Part shown: positions 7,836 through 14,231 of the stretch, in pieces
Layout: each line of letters begins with the position of its first letter
Position numbering within the stretch: the first letter of the stretch is position 1
Assembly: GCA_964605095.1 (NCBI GenBank)
Contig: CAZSBS010000122.1
Location: forward strand, 1 to 14,231
DNA: 14,231 nucleotides
Source: JAUWQU01 sp964605095
GTDB lineage: Bacteria; Planctomycetota; Phycisphaerae; SM23-33
Direction of reading: 5' to 3'
Made by a program: the position numbers and the translations under genes
The notes under the pieces: model-generated
Told to the model about the DNA's origin: nothing
Database searches by the model: none
Seen by the model: only the letters and a program-made list of their open reading frames with translations

Positions 7836-9134
7836 ATGACGCAAACGGCGAAAAAGCTGACGGCTTGTTTTGTATGGGCGGTTATGGCGTCGAGTTGCCT
7901 GGCGGCGGATGCGGGATTCCTCCTTCAAGGAGGCGGCCGCGTTGTTTTCCTCGGGGACAGCATTACCGAGCAGAAACTCTACACCACGTACATCGAGGCC
8001 TACACGGTAACCCGTTTCCCGAAGCAGACGTTCGCGTTCTGGAACTCCGGTTGGGGCGGCGACACCGCCTGGCTGCGCCAGCGGTCCCACACGAATGAAA
8101 AGGCTCTGTTTGCCGCCAAAGACGATGAGCAGCAGAAGATAGTCGAGAAAGCCGTCGATGCCTGCCTGACCCGCGATGTGCTCTTCTTCAAGCCGACGGT
8201 GGTGACGGTCAATTTCGGGATGAATGACCACAATTACGAGCCTTTCCGCAAAGACATCTTCCTGGCGTATGTTCGCAGCCAGGCCGAGATCGTCAAGGTG
8301 CTCGCCGCCAGCGGCGTGCGCGTGGTGCTGTTGACGCCCCAGCCGATTGAAGAACTCCGCCCCGACCCGGACAAGGACCCGCGCAACGAGTCGCTTCGCA
8401 AGTTCGCCGACGGCCTGAAGGAAGTGGCCTCCAAGCATAGTGTGAAGTTCATCGACCAGTTCGCCCCATACATGGCGATGATGCTGCGGGAGCACGCGAC
8501 AAAGGCTGACGTCCGCATGGGTGGCGGGGACGCGGTCCATCCCAGCCCGATTGGCCACACACTCATGGCCTGGATCATACTGAAGGAACTGCAGGCCCCT
8601 GCGCTGGTCTCCAGCGCCGAAATCGACGTCTCCGGCCCCGGAGGGAGCAAGGTTGTTAGCGCAACGCAGTGCCGCCTCTCGAACGTGAAGTACGACAACG
8701 GTGCGGTAAGCTTCGATCGCGCCGATGACTGCCTGCCAATGCCCGTGGATGAGCGGGCGATGCCCTCCCTGAAACTTGGCTCGGTGCTGGACGACTTGAA
8801 CCGCTACGAGTTGAAAGTTACGGGCCTGAAGGCGGACCGCTATGACGTCACGATCGATGGTGAGCCCGCGGCGACCGTCGCAAGAGAGGAATTGGCCAAA
8901 GGTTGGAACATGGCGACCGAGGCCGGTCCCATTAACAAGCAGGCCCAGGAAGTCCTGGCGCTCATTTTCAAGAAGAACGCAATAGGCGGCAAACTTTGGA
9001 GTGTCCAGATACGCCCCCACCAGGCCGCGCAAAAGCCCGGGCTCGAGAAGCAGATTGCCGACCTCGAAGCGAAGATCACTGCCGCCTGCCAGCCCAAGTC
9101 ACATCGTTTTGAACTGAAGCCGGCAACCAGGTAG
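7836..9134 (+). CDS. Exported SGNH/GDSL-family hydrolase (candidate carbohydrate esterase)
   Basis: Predicted periplasmic or secreted esterase of 433 residues. Residues 1 to about 25 are a signal peptide ending near CLAADA. All four SGNH blocks are present: the nucleophile Ser42 in GDSIT, the glycine block NSGWGGDT (70-77), Asn130 in FGMND, and Asp232/His235 in DAVHPSPIGH. The order and spacing suit rhamnogalacturonan-acetylesterase-type enzymes, which remove acetyl groups from polysaccharides. The catalytic domain ends near residue 250; the remaining 180 residues form a beta-rich segment and then a charged helical C-terminus of unknown role. The ATG at 7836 is chosen because AGGA (7825-7828) lies seven bases upstream; an in-frame TTG at 7830 would leave almost no spacer. 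It follows the oxidoreductase gene closely. The ester substrate is inferred from neighbouring glycosidases, not seen. Confidence 0.87.
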   Translation: MTQTAKKLTACFVWAVMASSCLAADAGFLLQGGGRVVFLGDSITEQKLYTTYIEAYTVTRFPKQTFAFWNSGWGGDTAWLRQRSHTNEKALFAAKDDEQQKIVEKAVDACLTRDVLFFKPTVVTVNFGMNDHNYEPFRKDIFLAYVRSQAEIVKVLAASGVRVVLLTPQPIEELRPDPDKDPRNESLRKFADGLKEVASKHSVKFIDQFAPYMAMMLREHATKADVRMGGGDAVHPSPIGHTLMAWIILKELQAPALVSSAEIDVSGPGGSKVVSATQCRLSNVKYDNGAVSFDRADDCLPMPVDERAMPSLKLGSVLDDLNRYELKVTGLKADRYDVTIDGEPAATVAREELAKGWNMATEAGPINKQAQEVLALIFKKNAIGGKLWSVQIRPHQAAQKPGLEKQIADLEAKITAACQPKSHRFELKPATR

Positions 9135-9160
9135 GCGAATCTTGCCGCCCGCGCAAAAGC

Positions 9161-9189
9161 CAAGGCCTGGCGGGGGGGACCAGGCCTTG
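9161..9189. other. Hairpin 1 of a matched pair (10-bp stem, G7 loop)
   Basis: CAAGGCCTGG (9161-9170) and CCAGGCCTTG (9180-9189) are exact reverse complements around the nine-base loop CGGGGGGGA. It starts 27 bases after the SGNH hydrolase stop. The position suits a 3'-end signal of that operon, but there is no T-run after it. The loop is identical to that of hairpin 2. Confidence 0.75.
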
Positions 9190-9196
9190 AGCAAGT

Positions 9197-9221
9197 CCGC
9201 TCGGCGGGGGGGACCGAGCGG
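9197..9221. other. Hairpin 2 of a matched pair (8-bp stem, same G7 loop)
   Basis: CCGCTCGG (9197-9204) and CCGAGCGG (9214-9221) are exact reverse complements around CGGGGGGGA, the same loop as hairpin 1. The stem sequence differs from hairpin 1 except for the loop-closing GG/CC. Seven bases separate the two hairpins. GTTTGGGGTATTTG follows, only moderately T-rich, so classical intrinsic termination is possible but not clear. Confidence 0.75.
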
Positions 9222-9325
9222 GTTTGGGGTATTTGTCCAATCACGACACGATAGGCTTTAGGGCGGGGCTTTTTCAAGAGAAAAGTTGGCGAATCCGGGC
9301 GTTTTTTTACCGTCAGCCGTCGTCG

Positions 9326-9346
9326 TGCCGGTTGAATGCGCCGGCA
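9326..9346. repeat. Inverted repeat overlapping the candidate -35 box
   Basis: TGCCGG (9326-9331) and CCGGCA (9341-9346) are exact reverse complements spaced by nine bases, and the spacer begins with the candidate -35 hexamer. A repressor binding here would cover the promoter. Six-base arms in GC-rich DNA can arise by chance. Confidence 0.4.
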
Positions 9347-9360
9347 GTTCATAGTAAACT
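9332..9360 (+). promoter_or_regulatory. Candidate sigma-70-type promoter for the di-heme protein gene
   Basis: TTGAAT (9332-9337) and TAAACT (9355-9360) each match four of six bases of the sigma-70 consensus and are separated by the ideal 17 bases. Transcription would begin about 100 bases before the ATG at 9473. This is pattern matching only; planctomycete promoters are poorly defined. Confidence 0.35.
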
Positions 9361-9472
9361 GCTTGGAGTGTTGGCCCTTCCGAAAAGTGAGGCGTTCGCA
9401 CAGATTCCAGGGAGAGCCTGCCCTGTCCGGCATGGCCTTGGCCTGTCCTACTGAGAAGCGAGGGCTGGACGC

Positions 9473-11659
9473 ATGAGACGGCTTGGACTCATCCTGTTGT
9501 CGGCAGTGTTGGCCTCCGTGGGGATGTCGGCCTCGTCGCCCGCATCGGCGGCTGATCCCCGGCAGGAGGCTCAAGACGCTCTTTCGGCGGCGAAGAAGGC
9601 GTTGGAGTTTGTCGAGAAGGATGTCCGGCAGCCTGCGCTGGCGGCCCAGTTGCAAAAGCTCGAACAGGGCTTTTTATCGCTCGCGGCGGCGGGCCAGGCG
9701 GGGGGCGATTGGCCCGGCTTGGCTGAGCGGGCCAAGCGATTGCACAGCCGCATCATCCTGTCGCACCCGCTGCTGAACTTCGACGATCTGCTGCTTGTCG
9801 AACGGGATGTGCTCACCACCAGCCCCGATTACAAGCCTACCACCCGGCATGGGCCTTTCTACGATGGCCAGCAGGCGATGGACCAGTGTTACGGGCACAA
9901 TGCCCGCAAGGGCGGGGGTCTGTACCTGCTGAAGGGCTATCGTTCGGACGAGCCCAATCGCGTGGACCTGGTCCGCGGGCTCAGGGTGCCCTCAGGAACC
10001 AATCAGGGGATGTTGTTCAGCGACGGCGCCTTCATGTCACCGGCCCTGTCCTACGACGGCAAGGCCGCGCTGTTTGCCTGGGCCTCCGGCGGGCATGAGA
10101 AATGGAAGCAGGAGAACCGCTTCAATATCTTCCGGGTGAATGTCGACGGCTCGGGCCTTGCGAGGCTCACGGACGGCAACAGCGACGATTTCGACCCGTG
10201 TTGGCTTCCGGACGGCGACGTCGTGTTCATCTCCACGCGGCGAGGCGGCTTCGGCCGATGCCACCCCCGCCCGGTGCCGACGTACACCATGTTCTTGATG
10301 CACGCCGCCGGTTCCGACATCCGGTGCCTGAGNNNNNNNNNNNNNNNNNNNNNNNNNNNNNNNNNNNNNNNNNNNNNNNNNNNNNNNNNNNNNNNNNNNN
10401 NNNNNNNNNNNNNNNNNNNNNNNNNNNNNNNNGCCATTCCGGGTTCGCTCAAGTACATCGGCGTCGCGACGCCCCACCACAACCAGAGCTATGGCTCGCT
10501 GGTGCTGATCGACCCGACGGTGGAAGACGACGGCAAGATGTCCCAGGCCAAGCGCATGACGCCCGAGGTTCCGTTTCCGGAGTCCGAAGGGGGCGAACTG
10601 GCCTACGGCACGCCCTGGCCGCTGCGCGAAGACTTGTACCTGTGCAACTACCGTGACACCATTTGCGTGCTTTACTACCCGGGCGACAAGGGCGTGATGG
10701 TGCCCCTGTACAAGGCCACTTGTCTGCGGCCGATCAACCCCATCCCCGTGCAGGCCCGCGCCAAGCCGCCGATCATCCCTTCGGCTCTCCCGAAGGCTGC
10801 GGCCGGGACCGGCAAGGTGCCCAAGGCGACGGTCTACGTGGTGAACGTGTACGACACCGACGAGTTCGGCCGGTTGCCGGAAGGGGTGAGGACCCGCTCG
10901 ATGCGCATCGTGCAGGTGTTTCCGAAGACCACGCCCCTTCAGAGCGGGCCTCGCGTCAGCCGGTTCAGCGAATCGCTGGTGCGCGCGTCGCTGGGCACCG
11001 TGCCTGTCGAGGCCGACGGCAGCGTCTACTTCGAGGCGCCGTCGGGCAAAGAGATATACTTCCAGTTACTCGATGATCAGGGCCTGGCCGTGCAGTCGAT
11101 GCGGTCGGGCACTTACCTTCACGCCGGCGAAACGCTCGCGTGCGCCGGCTGTCATGAAAGTCGCCAGGCGGCGCCGCGTCCGACCCCGTCTGCCCCCATG
11201 GCGCTGCGGCGGCCCGCTTCGCCGATCACGCCGGAACTGCAAGGCACAGCCGGGCTCGAGCCGGTGGAAACGGCGAACTTCTATCGCCTGGTCAAGCCGG
11301 TCCTCGATGAGCGATGCGCCGCCTGCCATCGGCAAGCCGGCAAGGGTCCGGACATGAGTTATGCGAGCCTGCGCGAGTACATGTCGGGTTTTGACGGCCA
11401 GTGGGGCACGTTGTACCAGGCCGCGAGGTCCGGCGGCTCCCGGACAGTGCCCGGCCAATGCGGTGCCCGCGCCGCCGAGCTTTACACGGGGGGCTACCTG
11501 ACGGGGCAATCGGCGAAATGCGCCGGCAAGGTGAAGTTGAGCGCCCAGGAACTCCACCGCCTCACGCTTTGGCTTGATTTGAACTCCAATGAACTGGGCG
11601 CCTACCACGACGTTCCGGCCCAGAAGCGCGGGGAACTGGTGCGGCCCGAGTTGGAGTAA
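9473..11659 (+). CDS. Exported hydrazine-synthase-alpha-like di-heme beta-propeller protein (internal gap)
   Basis: A predicted periplasmic c-type cytochrome. The ATG at 9473 has GAGGG eight bases upstream and begins a signal peptide ending ASAADP. A helical region follows, then HPLLNFDDLLLVERD and TolB/WD40-like propeller blades (NIFRVNVDGSGLARLTDG, then FDPCWLPDGDVVFISTRRGG). After the assembly gap come YGSLVLIDP and a region leading to two CxxCH heme motifs at 11141-11155 (CAGCH) and 11315-11329 (CAACH). The C-terminus has KVKLSAQELHRLTLWLDLNSN. This arrangement resembles the alpha subunit of anammox hydrazine synthase and the many uncharacterised relatives in planctomycetes; no beta/gamma subunit or other anammox gene is nearby, so a hydrazine role is not supported. 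Two additional Cys (CGARAAEL and KCAGKVKL) lie after heme 2. The frame is the same on both sides of the gap, but the gap length is unknown. Confidence 0.78.
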   Translation: MRRLGLILLSAVLASVGMSASSPASAADPRQEAQDALSAAKKALEFVEKDVRQPALAAQLQKLEQGFLSLAAAGQAGGDWPGLAERAKRLHSRIILSHPLLNFDDLLLVERDVLTTSPDYKPTTRHGPFYDGQQAMDQCYGHNARKGGGLYLLKGYRSDEPNRVDLVRGLRVPSGTNQGMLFSDGAFMSPALSYDGKAALFAWASGGHEKWKQENRFNIFRVNVDGSGLARLTDGNSDDFDPCWLPDGDVVFISTRRGGFGRCHPRPVPTYTMFLMHAAGSDIRCLXXXXXXXXXXXXXXXXXXXXXXXXXXXXXXXXXXAIPGSLKYIGVATPHHNQSYGSLVLIDPTVEDDGKMSQAKRMTPEVPFPESEGGELAYGTPWPLREDLYLCNYRDTICVLYYPGDKGVMVPLYKATCLRPINPIPVQARAKPPIIPSALPKAAAGTGKVPKATVYVVNVYDTDEFGRLPEGVRTRSMRIVQVFPKTTPLQSGPRVSRFSESLVRASLGTVPVEADGSVYFEAPSGKEIYFQLLDDQGLAVQSMRSGTYLHAGETLACAGCHESRQAAPRPTPSAPMALRRPASPITPELQGTAGLEPVETANFYRLVKPVLDERCAACHRQAGKGPDMSYASLREYMSGFDGQWGTLYQAARSGGSRTVPGQCGARAAELYTGGYLTGQSAKCAGKVKLSAQELHRLTLWLDLNSNELGAYHDVPAQKRGELVRPELE
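10333..10432. other. Assembly gap (100 N) inside the di-heme protein gene
   Basis: A run of exactly 100 N, a scaffold placeholder. It falls in the propeller between the SDIRCLS and IPGSLKY segments. From memory of related proteins more residues lie there than 100 bases could encode, so the true gap is probably longer. Confidence 0.97.
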
Positions 11660-11777
11660 GGCCTGGGAACCAGTGACGGCGGGAAGCGTTTCAATTAGGT
11701 CTGGCCGAACAGCCCACAAACACGGCCGCATGGAAGCAACGCCAATATCACAAGCAGTCTCAAGAAAGAGGTGCCTT

Positions 11778-14231
11778 ATGTTGAAATGCCGCATTCATGG
11801 TCATGTCGTGTTCGCTATCATTCCCCTGTTGCTGCTCGGCGGCGCCTTGTCGGGTCGGGCCGCGGAGGCTCCGGCGGGCGATGCTCGCCAGACGCTCTCG
11901 TTTGACCAGGGCTGGCGTTTTCATCTGGGCGAGGTGGCGAAGGGCGAGAAGCCCCAGACGGCCGACGCCGATTGGCGCACACTGGACGTGCCCCACGATT
12001 TCAGCATCGAAGGCAACCCCGGCGCCGATCCGAATACCATGGATGGCCCTTTCGACAAGAAGAGTCCCGGCGGCACCGGCGCCGGCGCGCTCAATGGCGG
12101 CATCGGTTGGTATCGCAAGGCCTTCACGCTTCCCGAAGGCGCCAAGGGCAAGCGCGTTTCGGTGCGGTTCGACGGCGTCTACATGGACAGCGACATCTGG
12201 CTCAATGGCACGCACCTGGGCAAGCACCCTTATGGCTACACCAGTTTCCAATACGATCTGACGGAGAACCTGAGGCCGGGCAACAATGTGCTGGCCGTCC
12301 GAGTCAACGTGCAGCAGCCCTGCTCCCGCTGGTATTCGGGCGCCGGCATCTACCGCCACGTCTGGCTGACGATCACCGATCCGCTGCACGTGGCGCCGTG
12401 GGGCACCCACGTCACGATGCCCAATGTCGCGGACGCCGAGGCCGAAGTCCGCGTTCGCACACGGATCCTCAACGAAGGCGCAGAGGCAATCAAGGCGACG
12501 TTGACCACGGCGATCATCAATGCCGACGGGAAGAAGAGTGCCGTGCATGATTCGGCCGAGCTGATCGCCGCGGGCTCCAGCCACGAGTTCGACCAGACGC
12601 TCAAGGTTCCCAAGCCCAGGCGATGGTCAACCGAGCATCCGTACCTCTACCAGGTGATTAGCGAGGTTCGCGTCGGCGAGCGGCTGGTCGATCATTACGA
12701 AACGCCCCTGGGCATCCGCACCATCGAGTTCACCGCCGACAAGGGCTTCCTGCTCAACGGCAAGCACGTACAACTCCAGGGCGTCTGTGACCATCACGAC
12801 CTGGGCTGCCTTGGCTCGGCCGTGCATGCCCGGGGGATCGAGCGGCAACTGGAGATCCTCAAGGCGATGGGCTGCAACGCGATCCGCACCAGCCACAACC
12901 CGCCGGCGCCCGAACTGCTGGAACTTTGCGACCGGATGGGCCTGGTCGTCATGGACGAGGCCTTCGACGAATGGATCATTCCCAAGAGCCGGATGAAGTT
13001 CGGCTACGGGAGGTTCTTTGACGAATGGAGCGAGCGCGACTTGGTGAGCATAATCCATCGCGACCGCAACCACCCGTGCGTCATCCTCTGGAGCATCGGC
13101 AACGAGATCAAAGAACAGGCCGCGCCGCAAGGCGGCGCCATGGCCAAGAGGCTGGCCGACATCTGCCACCGCGAAGACCCGACGCGCCCGGTAACCTCCG
13201 GCTGCAACAAGGTCGGCCCGGCATCGCAGAACGGCTTTCTCGCGGCGTTAGACGTTGTTGGCATCAACTACTTCATCGGCAATTACCAAAGCCTCCGCGG
13301 CAAGGTGCTGGTCGCGGCCGAGACCTCCTCGGCGCTGAGCACTCGTGGCCACTACGGGCTGGAACTCAAGCCCGACGGCAAGGTGGGCATCAACACGCGA
13401 GCCGACCACCAGTGCGTTTCCTACGACCTGGACCATCCCGGCTGGGGCTGCACCGCCGAGGCCAGCCTCCTGGCGGTCGAGAATGCGCCGTGGGTGGCGG
13501 GCGAGTTCGTCTGGACCGGCTTCGACTACATCGGCGAGCCTACGCCCTACGGCTGGCCCTCGCGCAGCAGCTACTTCGGGATCATCGACCTGGCCGGCTT
13601 CCCCAAGGACCGCTATTACCTCTACCAGAGCCAGTGGAGCGACAAACCGGTTATCCACCTGCTGCCGCACTGGAACTGGAAGGGGTTCGAAGGCAAGGAA
13701 ATCCCCGTGTGGTGTTTCACCAACGCCGATTCGGTCGAGCTGCTGCTCAACGGCAAATCGCTGGGCAGCAAGGATTTCAAGGACAGCAAGAGCCTGCACC
13801 TGGAATGGAAGGTTCCCTACGAGCCGGGCGTGCTCAAGGCCGTCGGCAAAAAGGGCGGACAGATGATCGTTGACGAAGTGCGCACGGCTGGCGAGCCGGC
13901 AAGGCTTATCGTCCGGCCCGACCGCAAGCAGATCGCCGCCGACGGCGAGGACCTCTCGTATGTCGAGGTCCGCGTCGTGGACAATGACGGCAACCTGTGC
14001 CCGAACGCCGACAACGAGATCAGCTTCGGCCTGGAAGGCTCCGGCGCGATTGCCGGCGTGGACAACGGCGACCCGACCAGCCATGAGCCGTTCAAGGTGA
14101 CGAAGCATAAGGCGTTTCACGGCCTGTGCCTGGCGGTGGTCAAGGCGGCCCGCACACCGGGCGAGATCCGCCTGAGCGCAACATCGCCGGGCCTCCAGTC
14201 CCAGCCGGTAGCGATTAGCACCGTAAGCCCG
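11778..14231 (+). CDS. Secreted GH2 beta-galactosidase-type glycoside hydrolase (3' end beyond window)
   Basis: The frame is open for 818 codons to the last base, so the stop is outside the window. The ATG at 11778 has AAGAGG (11766-11771) six bases upstream and a signal peptide ending near GRAAEA. Domains in order: N-terminal sugar-binding sandwich (about 40-200, with GGIGWYRK and WYSGAGIYRHVWL), Ig-like domain (201-320), TIM barrel (323-600), DUF4982-type domain (about 615-700, with HWNWKG and VELLLNGKSLG) and a C-terminal Ig-like domain from about 708. The acid/base is Glu443 in WSIGNEI; the likely nucleophile is Glu515 in AAETSSALSTRG. ASHNPP-type SHNPPAPELL is also present. DUF4982-bearing GH2 enzymes are mostly beta-galactosidases, but some act on other beta-linked sugars, so substrate is tentative. 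It starts 118 bp after the di-heme protein gene on the same strand. Confidence 0.88.
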   Translation, partial: MLKCRIHGHVVFAIIPLLLLGGALSGRAAEAPAGDARQTLSFDQGWRFHLGEVAKGEKPQTADADWRTLDVPHDFSIEGNPGADPNTMDGPFDKKSPGGTGAGALNGGIGWYRKAFTLPEGAKGKRVSVRFDGVYMDSDIWLNGTHLGKHPYGYTSFQYDLTENLRPGNNVLAVRVNVQQPCSRWYSGAGIYRHVWLTITDPLHVAPWGTHVTMPNVADAEAEVRVRTRILNEGAEAIKATLTTAIINADGKKSAVHDSAELIAAGSSHEFDQTLKVPKPRRWSTEHPYLYQVISEVRVGERLVDHYETPLGIRTIEFTADKGFLLNGKHVQLQGVCDHHDLGCLGSAVHARGIERQLEILKAMGCNAIRTSHNPPAPELLELCDRMGLVVMDEAFDEWIIPKSRMKFGYGRFFDEWSERDLVSIIHRDRNHPCVILWSIGNEIKEQAAPQGGAMAKRLADICHREDPTRPVTSGCNKVGPASQNGFLAALDVVGINYFIGNYQSLRGKVLVAAETSSALSTRGHYGLELKPDGKVGINTRADHQCVSYDLDHPGWGCTAEASLLAVENAPWVAGEFVWTGFDYIGEPTPYGWPSRSSYFGIIDLAGFPKDRYYLYQSQWSDKPVIHLLPHWNWKGFEGKEIPVWCFTNADSVELLLNGKSLGSKDFKDSKSLHLEWKVPYEPGVLKAVGKKGGQMIVDEVRTAGEPARLIVRPDRKQIAADGEDLSYVEVRVVDNDGNLCPNADNEISFGLEGSGAIAGVDNGDPTSHEPFKVTKHKAFHGLCLAVVKAARTPGEIRLSATSPGLQSQPVAISTVSP

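Larger units (their letters stand above)
9135..9472. other. 338-bp intergenic region with paired hairpins and a candidate promoter
   Basis: No convincing gene is present. From left to right it holds two consecutive hairpins (9161-9221) with identical loops, a G-rich stretch (GGGTTTGGGG, 9220-9229), an AT-richer part with a run of seven T (9302-9308), a possible promoter with an overlapping inverted repeat (9326-9360), a small hairpin (CAGGG 9408-9412 with CCCTG 9421-9425), and the GAGGG (9460-9464) ribosome binding site of the next gene. A 76-codon frame over 9224-9454 lacks a plausible ribosome binding site and family features. Confidence 0.7.

Noticed and set aside
7836..7925. Lipoprotein signal in the SGNH hydrolase (SSC near residue 20)
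   Set aside because: The residue three before the Cys is Ala rather than the usual Leu, Val or Ile, and a good signal peptidase I site follows immediately (CLAADA).
7302..9032. Long - strand open frame (576 codons) opposite the oxidoreductase and SGNH hydrolase genes
   Set aside because: It spans two well-supported + strand genes and their junction and shows no domain; coding on the + strand explains it.
9285..9308. Intrinsic terminator ending in the T7 run at 9302-9308
   Set aside because: The T-run is real, but no GC-rich stem of useful length precedes it.
9473..11659. Evidence that the organism is an anammox bacterium
   Set aside because: Only an alpha-subunit-like protein is present. 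No beta or gamma subunit, hydrazine dehydrogenase or other multiheme gene is nearby, and relatives of this protein occur in non-anammox planctomycetes.
11660..11777. Terminator or promoter between the di-heme protein and GH2 genes
   Set aside because: Only four- or five-base stems (for example CTGG/CCAG near 11663-11673) and no clear -35/-10 pair were found.
1..14231. CRISPR array, tRNA, rRNA, insertion sequence or integrase
   Set aside because: No regularly spaced repeats, cloverleaf-like sequences, transposase motifs or terminal inverted repeats were seen by reading both strands.

Overview
The window is a GC-rich accessory region of carbohydrate-processing genes, most likely from a Planctomycetota or related PVC-group bacterium, and probably from a draft or metagenome assembly because it holds two runs of exactly 100 N (3705-3804 and 10333-10432). 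The taxonomic call rests on the gene mix: a secreted GH106-like rhamnosidase, a Tat-exported Gfo/Idh/MocA oxidoreductase, an exported SGNH hydrolase, a hydrazine-synthase-alpha-like di-heme propeller protein and a GH2 enzyme with a DUF4982-type tail. This is inference from family distribution; there is no rRNA or other marker gene here. No mobile element, tRNA, rRNA or CRISPR array was seen.

Layout. Positions 1-276 are the 3' end of an unrecognised + strand gene. Positions 395-3583 hold a complete GH106-like alpha-L-rhamnosidase. Convergent to it, on the - strand, a gene starting at 6137 encodes a secreted protein that joins a caspase/gingipain-like (clan CD) domain to a transglutaminase-like domain; its 3' end is lost in the first gap. 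A divergent intergenic region of about 290 bp (6138-6426) carries a tandem 8-bp repeat and two inverted repeats. From there the + strand runs through a Tat-exported oxidoreductase (6427-7791) and an SGNH/GDSL hydrolase (7836-9134), a likely two-gene operon. A 338-bp intergenic region follows. It contains two consecutive hairpins with different stems but the same 9-nt loop, and farther down a candidate promoter overlapped by an inverted repeat. Next come a hydrazine-synthase-alpha-like di-heme protein (9473-11659, interrupted by the second gap) and a GH2 beta-galactosidase-type enzyme that starts at 11778 and is still open at the window end.

How the genes may work together. Nearly every gene product begins with an export signal, so the products should act in the periplasm or outside the cell. 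The GH106, GH2 and SGNH enzymes together suit stepwise removal of rhamnose, galactose-type residues and ester groups from a branched plant or algal glycan such as a rhamnogalacturonan. The oxidoreductase could process a released sugar or glycoside. The roles of the di-heme protein and of the protease/transglutaminase fusion in such a pathway are unknown. The most unusual non-coding feature is the matched hairpin pair at 9161-9221.
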